Assembly (NCBI GenBank): GCA_905236365.1
Contig: CAJOPP010000098.1
Coordinates: 1-9,532, forward strand
Direction: 5' to 3'
Origin: an uncultured Lachnospiraceae bacterium
GTDB taxonomy: Bacteria; Bacillota; Clostridia; Lachnospirales; Lachnospiraceae
DNA: 9,532 bases
The position numbers and the translations under genes were made by a program. Positions 5,980 through 9,532 of this stretch are shown in pieces (the first letter of the stretch is position 1; each line of letters starts with the position of its first letter). The notes below the pieces were generated by a model. The model was given only the letters and a program-made list of their open reading frames with translations. It was not told where the DNA came from and ran no database searches.

Positions 5980-8900
5980 TTACTCATCGTAATTATCATC
6001 ATAGCTGTCATCATAATTGTCGTCGAAGTCATCCTCAGAATCCTCTAATTCAAATTCTTCATCGTTTTCATCGACGCCGCTATAGCCATGTTCTTTCATT
6101 TCAGATTCTTCTTTATCATAATCCATATCGCCAAAGTTTCTAATGTCATCATTGCCATAATCAATGCTTTCACTGATTTCTACTTCTGTGTTGTCCTCTC
6201 TAAGAACCCGGACATCTAATGCAAGTGACTGGAACTCTTTCAACAATACTTTAAAGGACTCCGGAATTCCCGGCTCTGGAATATTCTCCCCTTTGATGAT
6301 TGCCTCATATGTTTTCACACGTCCCACAACATCATCAGACTTGACTGTTAAAATCTCCTGCAAGGTATAAGAAGCACCATATGCCTCTAACGCCCATACC
6401 TCCATCTCTCCGAAACGCTGACCACCAAACTGTGCCTTACCACCCAACGGCTGCTGGGTTACTAAAGAGTATGGACCGGTAGATCGTGCATGGATCTTAT
6501 CATCAACCAAGTGATGAAGCTTCAGATAATGCATGAAACCAATGGTAACCGGAGAGTCAAACTCTTCACCGGTTCTTCCATCACGCAATCTTACTTTACC
6601 GGTACGATCGATAGGAACGCCCTTCCATTCCTCTCTGTGATCACGATTCTCGTAGAGATAGTCCATAACATCATCTGACACCTGGGATCTCCACTTCTTC
6701 TCGAATGTCTCCCACTCCTCATTGACATAATCATTGGCCATCTCTAATGTCTCCATGATATCTTCCTCATTGGCACCATCAAATACAGGAGTTGCAATAT
6801 TAAAGCCTAATGCCTTCGCTGCAAGACCTAAGTGAATCTCCAACACCTGTCCGATATTCATACGTGAAGGCACACCTAATGGGTTCAATACGATATCAAG
6901 AGGTCGTCCATTTGGAAGGAATGGCATATCTTCCACCGGAAGAATACGGGAAATAACACCCTTATTACCATGACGACCCGCCATCTTATCACCAACAGAA
7001 ATCTTTCTCTTCTGTGCAATATATACACGAACGGACTTATTTACTCCAGGCGGTAATTCGTCACCTGCTTCTCTTGTAAAGACTTTTGTATCCATGACGA
7101 TACCAAATGCACCATGTGGCACACGTAAAGAGGTATCTCTTACTTCTCTAGCTTTCTCACCGAAGATTGCACGAAGCAGTCTCTCTTCTGCAGTAAGTTC
7201 TGTCTCTCCCTTCGGAGTTACCTTGCCGACCAGAATATCTCCGGCACGTACTTCTGCACCGATGCGGATAATACCGTTCTCATCCAAATCCTTCAATACA
7301 TCCGGACCAAGTCCTGCCAAATCTCTTGTGATTTCCTCCGAACCGAGCTTAGTATCTCTGGCCTCAGCCTCATACTCTTCAATATGAACGGATGTATATA
7401 CATCTTCCTGAACCAGACGTTCACTAAGGAGTACCGCATCCTCGTAGTTATAACCTTCCCATGTCATAAATCCAATCAACGGGTTCTTACCAAGAGCAAT
7501 CTCACCATTCGCTGTAGAAGCACCATCTGCAAGCACCTCTCCGGCTTTTACCCGATCACCCTTGAATACAATCGGTCTCTGATTCATACAGTTACCTTGA
7601 TTGCTTCTTGCGAACTTAATTACATGGTAAGTATCTTTTGTTCCATCATCGCATTTCACTACGATCTCTTTGCTGGTAGACTTCTCGACAACACCATCAT
7701 GCTTAGCAAGAATACATACTCCGGAGTCTACTGCAGCCTTACCTTCCATACCGGTACCAACAACAGCCGCTTCTGTACGAAGTAATGGCACCGCCTGACG
7801 CTGCATGTTTGATCCCATCAGGGCACGGTTCGCATCGTCGTTCTCCAAGAACGGGATCATGGATGTTGCAACTGAGAATACCATCTTCGGAGACACATCC
7901 ATGAGATCAACTCTATTACGGTCAAATTCTGCAGTCTCTTCTCTGTAACGACCTGAAATATGCACGTCGGCAAAAGTTCCATCCGGATTCAGTTTGGTAT
8001 TCGCCTGTGCAACTACATAGTTATCCTCTTCATCTGCTGTCAGATATACCACTTCATCCGTTACCACCGGATTCTCAGGATCACTCTTATCCAATTTCAA
8101 ATACGGTGCCTCCACAAATCCGTACTCATTGATTCTTGCATAGGTTGCAAGAGAGTTAATCAAACCGATGTTCGGACCTTCCGGTGTCTCAATCGGACAC
8201 ATTCTGCCATAATGGGTATAATGGACATCTCGAACTTCGAATCCGGCCCGATCTCTTGAAAGACCACCCGGTCCAAGTGCAGATAAACGTCTCTTATGGG
8301 TCAGTTCAGAAAGCGGATTGTTCTGATCCATGAACTGTGACAACTGGGAACTTCCAAAAAATTCCTTCACAGCAGCAGTTACCGGCTTGATATTGATCAG
8401 TGACTGCGGGGAAATCGTCTCAATGTCCTGGGTTGACATTCTCTCACGTACCACTCTCTCCAATCTGGAAAGACCAATCCGATACTGATTCTGCAACAAC
8501 TCGCCTACTGCTCTGATTCGTCGGTTACCCAAATGGTCAATGTCATCATCGTTACCAATTCCATATTCCAAATGAATATTGTAACTAATGGAAGCCAAAA
8601 TATCTTCCTTCGTAATATGCTTTGGAATCAAATCATGGAGATCACGTTTAATCGCTCTTTTTAATTCCTCTTCATCGGTATATTCTTCTAATAAATTCGC
8701 CAAAACTGGGTAAAATACATCTTCGGTTACACCTAATTCCTTTGCATCAAAATCAACATACTCGCTGATATCTACCATCATGTTAGAGAGAACCTTCACA
8801 TTGCGGGTCTCTGTCTGGATCATAACAAATGGTACCGCTGCGTTCTGAAGCTTGGTAGCACTCTCTCTTGTAAGCTTGTCACCAGCCTTTGCAAGCACTT

Positions 8901-9532
8901 CTCCAGTCGAAGGATCAACAACATCTTCGGCTAACACATGTCCTGCTATACGGTTCTTAAATGCGAGTTTTTTATTGAACTTATAGCGTCCAACCTTTGC
9001 AAGGTCATAACGTCTCGGATCAAAAAACATAGCGTTAATCAAGCTTTCAGCACTCTCAACTGCCAAAGGCTCACCTGGACGAATCTTCTTATATAACTCA
9101 AGCAGACCATCTTCATAATTAGTAGACGGGTCTTTTTCTAAACTCGCAATAATCTTCGGTTCATCGCCAAAGAGTTCGCGAATCTCTTCGTTGGTTCCAA
9201 TCCCTAAAGAACGAATCAATACGGTAATCGGAACCTTTCTGGTTCTATCAACACGAACGTAAAATACGTCATTAGAATCGGTCTCGTACTCTAACCATGC
9301 ACCACGATTCGGAATCACGGTAGAAGAATATAACGTCTTACCCAACTTATCATGTCCAATGGCATAATAAATACCAGGAGAACGAACCAACTGGCTAACG
9401 ATAACACGTTCAGCACCATTGATCACAAAGGTACCTGTCTCTGTCATCAAAGGTAAATCTCCCATAAAAATGTCATGCTGGTTAATCTCATCTGTTTCCT
9501 TATTATGAAGACGTACATTCACTTTCAAAGGA
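5980..9532 (-). CDS. rpoB: DNA-directed RNA polymerase subunit beta, 5' end outside the window
   Basis: Second-largest subunit of RNA polymerase; forms the active-site cleft with beta-prime and binds rifamycins. The frame stays open to the right edge (a Pro codon at 9531-9529 precedes the TTG at 9528), so that TTG is an internal Leu in PLKVNVRL, not a start. About 100 residues are missing compared with Bacillus beta. Numbering from Leu at 9528, the visible parts are: VINGAERVIVSQLVRSPG (35-52); the rifampicin cluster at 392-423; CPIETPEGPNIGL (444-456); the active-site GDKMAGRHGNKGV (846-858); the switch-region HARSTGPYSLVTQQPLGG (1013-1030); and FGGQRFGEMEVWALEAYG (1034-1051). Residues about 931-980 are roughly 40 longer than Bacillus beta at that point. 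The C-terminus (about 1119-1182) is strongly acidic and ends in DDNY-type repeats. Stop is TAA at 5982-5980. rpoB is cotranscribed with rpoC. Confidence 0.99.
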   Translation of the reverse strand, partial: PLKVNVRLHNKETDEINQHDIFMGDLPLMTETGTFVINGAERVIVSQLVRSPGIYYAIGHDKLGKTLYSSTVIPNRGAWLEYETDSNDVFYVRVDRTRKVPITVLIRSLGIGTNEEIRELFGDEPKIIASLEKDPSTNYEDGLLELYKKIRPGEPLAVESAESLINAMFFDPRRYDLAKVGRYKFNKKLAFKNRIAGHVLAEDVVDPSTGEVLAKAGDKLTRESATKLQNAAVPFVMIQTETRNVKVLSNMMVDISEYVDFDAKELGVTEDVFYPVLANLLEEYTDEEELKRAIKRDLHDLIPKHITKEDILASISYNIHLEYGIGNDDDIDHLGNRRIRAVGELLQNQYRIGLSRLERVVRERMSTQDIETISPQSLINIKPVTAAVKEFFGSSQLSQFMDQNNPLSELTHKRRLSALGPGGLSRDRAGFEVRDVHYTHYGRMCPIETPEGPNIGLINSLATYARINEYGFVEAPYLKLDKSDPENPVVTDEVVYLTADEEDNYVVAQANTKLNPDGTFADVHISGRYREETAEFDRNRVDLMDVSPKMVFSVATSMIPFLENDDANRALMGSNMQRQAVPLLRTEAAVVGTGMEGKAAVDSGVCILAKHDGVVEKSTSKEIVVKCDDGTKDTYHVIKFARSNQGNCMNQRPIVFKGDRVKAGEVLADGASTANGEIALGKNPLIGFMTWEGYNYEDAVLLSERLVQEDVYTSVHIEEYEAEARDTKLGSEEITRDLAGLGPDVLKDLDENGIIRIGAEVRAGDILVGKVTPKGETELTAEERLLRAIFGEKAREVRDTSLRVPHGAFGIVMDTKVFTREAGDELPPGVNKSVRVYIAQKRKISVGDKMAGRHGNKGVISRILPVEDMPFLPNGRPLDIVLNPLGVPSRMNIGQVLEIHLGLAAKALGFNIATPVFDGANEEDIMETLEMANDYVNEEWETFEKKWRSQVSDDVMDYLYENRDHREEWKGVPIDRTGKVRLRDGRTGEEFDSPVTIGFMHYLKLHHLVDDKIHARSTGPYSLVTQQPLGGKAQFGGQRFGEMEVWALEAYGASYTLQEILTVKSDDVVGRVKTYEAIIKGENIPEPGIPESFKVLLKEFQSLALDVRVLREDNTEVEISESIDYGNDDIRNFGDMDYDKEESEMKEHGYSGVDENDEEFELEDSEDDFDDNYDDSYDDNYDE
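5983..6024 (-). repeat. In-frame 12-bp repeats encoding DDNY/DDSY at the beta C-terminus
   Basis: The last 14 codons of rpoB read DDNY-DDSY-DDNY-DE, three and a half copies of a 4-residue unit. At DNA level the repeats are imperfect (mixed GAC/GAT and AAT/AGC codons), so this is an old or diverged duplication. Such a tract could vary in copy number between strains without hurting the polymerase core. Confidence 0.7.
8260..8355 (-). other. Rifampicin-binding cluster I of beta, wild-type at classical positions
   Basis: Codons 392-423 of the partial beta match the E. coli 507-538 region almost residue for residue. Asp401, His411 and Ser416 correspond to E. coli Asp516, His526 and Ser531, the positions most often changed in rifamycin resistance. 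All three are the sensitive-type residue. This predicts no target-based rifamycin resistance from this cluster; other mechanisms cannot be judged here. Confidence 0.9.

Noticed and set aside
7384..7785. 133-codon plus-strand open frame inside rpoB
   Set aside because: Antisense shadow of conserved beta sequence; no start signal and no recognisable domain.
8260..8355. Possible rifamycin-resistance substitutions in rpoB
   Set aside because: The residues equivalent to E. coli Asp516, His526 and Ser531 are all the sensitive type.
9526..9528. TTG at 9528 as the rpoB start codon
   Set aside because: The frame stays open upstream to the window edge with a Pro codon before it, and the sequence matches the internal PLKVNVRL segment of beta, so this is an internal Leu codon of a truncated gene.
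2..9532. A direct functional unit of alarmone synthetase and RNA polymerase
   Set aside because: The synthetase is on the same strand as rpoBC but separated by a terminator and a convergent gene, and Firmicutes polymerase is not known as a main (p)ppGpp target, so proximity alone does not support it.

Overview
The window is a stretch of a Firmicutes (class Clostridia) chromosome. Lachnospiraceae is the best guess. This rests on the low-to-moderate G+C content, strong AGGAG-type ribosome binding sites, Bacillus/Clostridia-type beta and beta-prime RNA polymerase subunits without the large Proteobacterial insertions, and a RelQ-like small alarmone synthetase. Genus and species cannot be fixed from the sequence alone.

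Layout, left to right. (1) Positions 2-748, minus strand: a complete single-domain (p)ppGpp synthetase. (2) Positions 749-1134: an A+T-rich divergent intergenic region. It has a candidate extended -10 promoter for the synthetase and, just upstream of it, three 11-bp-phased TTCACA-like direct repeats resembling a PhoP/PhoB-type operator. It also has an 11-bp repeat pair, small inverted repeats and a candidate promoter for the next gene. (3) Positions 1135-2070, plus strand: a secreted, divergent glycerophosphodiester phosphodiesterase-like protein with a low-complexity insert. (4) Positions 2071-2239: a convergent intergenic region with a strong hairpin at 2203-2230 serving rpoC and/or the phosphodiesterase-like gene. 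(5) Positions 2240-5959, minus strand: rpoC, complete. (6) Positions 5980-9532, minus strand: rpoB, missing roughly its first 100 codons at the right edge. rpoB and rpoC are 20 bp apart and clearly co-transcribed.

Functionally, most of the window (about 7.3 kb) is the catalytic core of RNA polymerase and looks intact. All metal-binding, zinc-binding and trigger-loop motifs are present, and the rifamycin-binding cluster has wild-type residues at the classical resistance positions. The nearby alarmone synthetase belongs to the stringent response; in Firmicutes (p)ppGpp acts mainly through GTP pools rather than by binding RNA polymerase, so the neighbourhood is suggestive but not evidence of a functional link. 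The expected continuation of rpoC into rpsL-rpsG-fusA is absent; the transcript instead meets a convergent, more A+T-rich accessory gene.

I found no convincing new multi-gene system. The points most worth a second look are the phased direct repeats upstream of the synthetase, the acidic C-terminal tails on both large polymerase subunits, the roughly 40-residue extra segment near the C-terminal end of beta, and the atypical phosphodiesterase-like protein.
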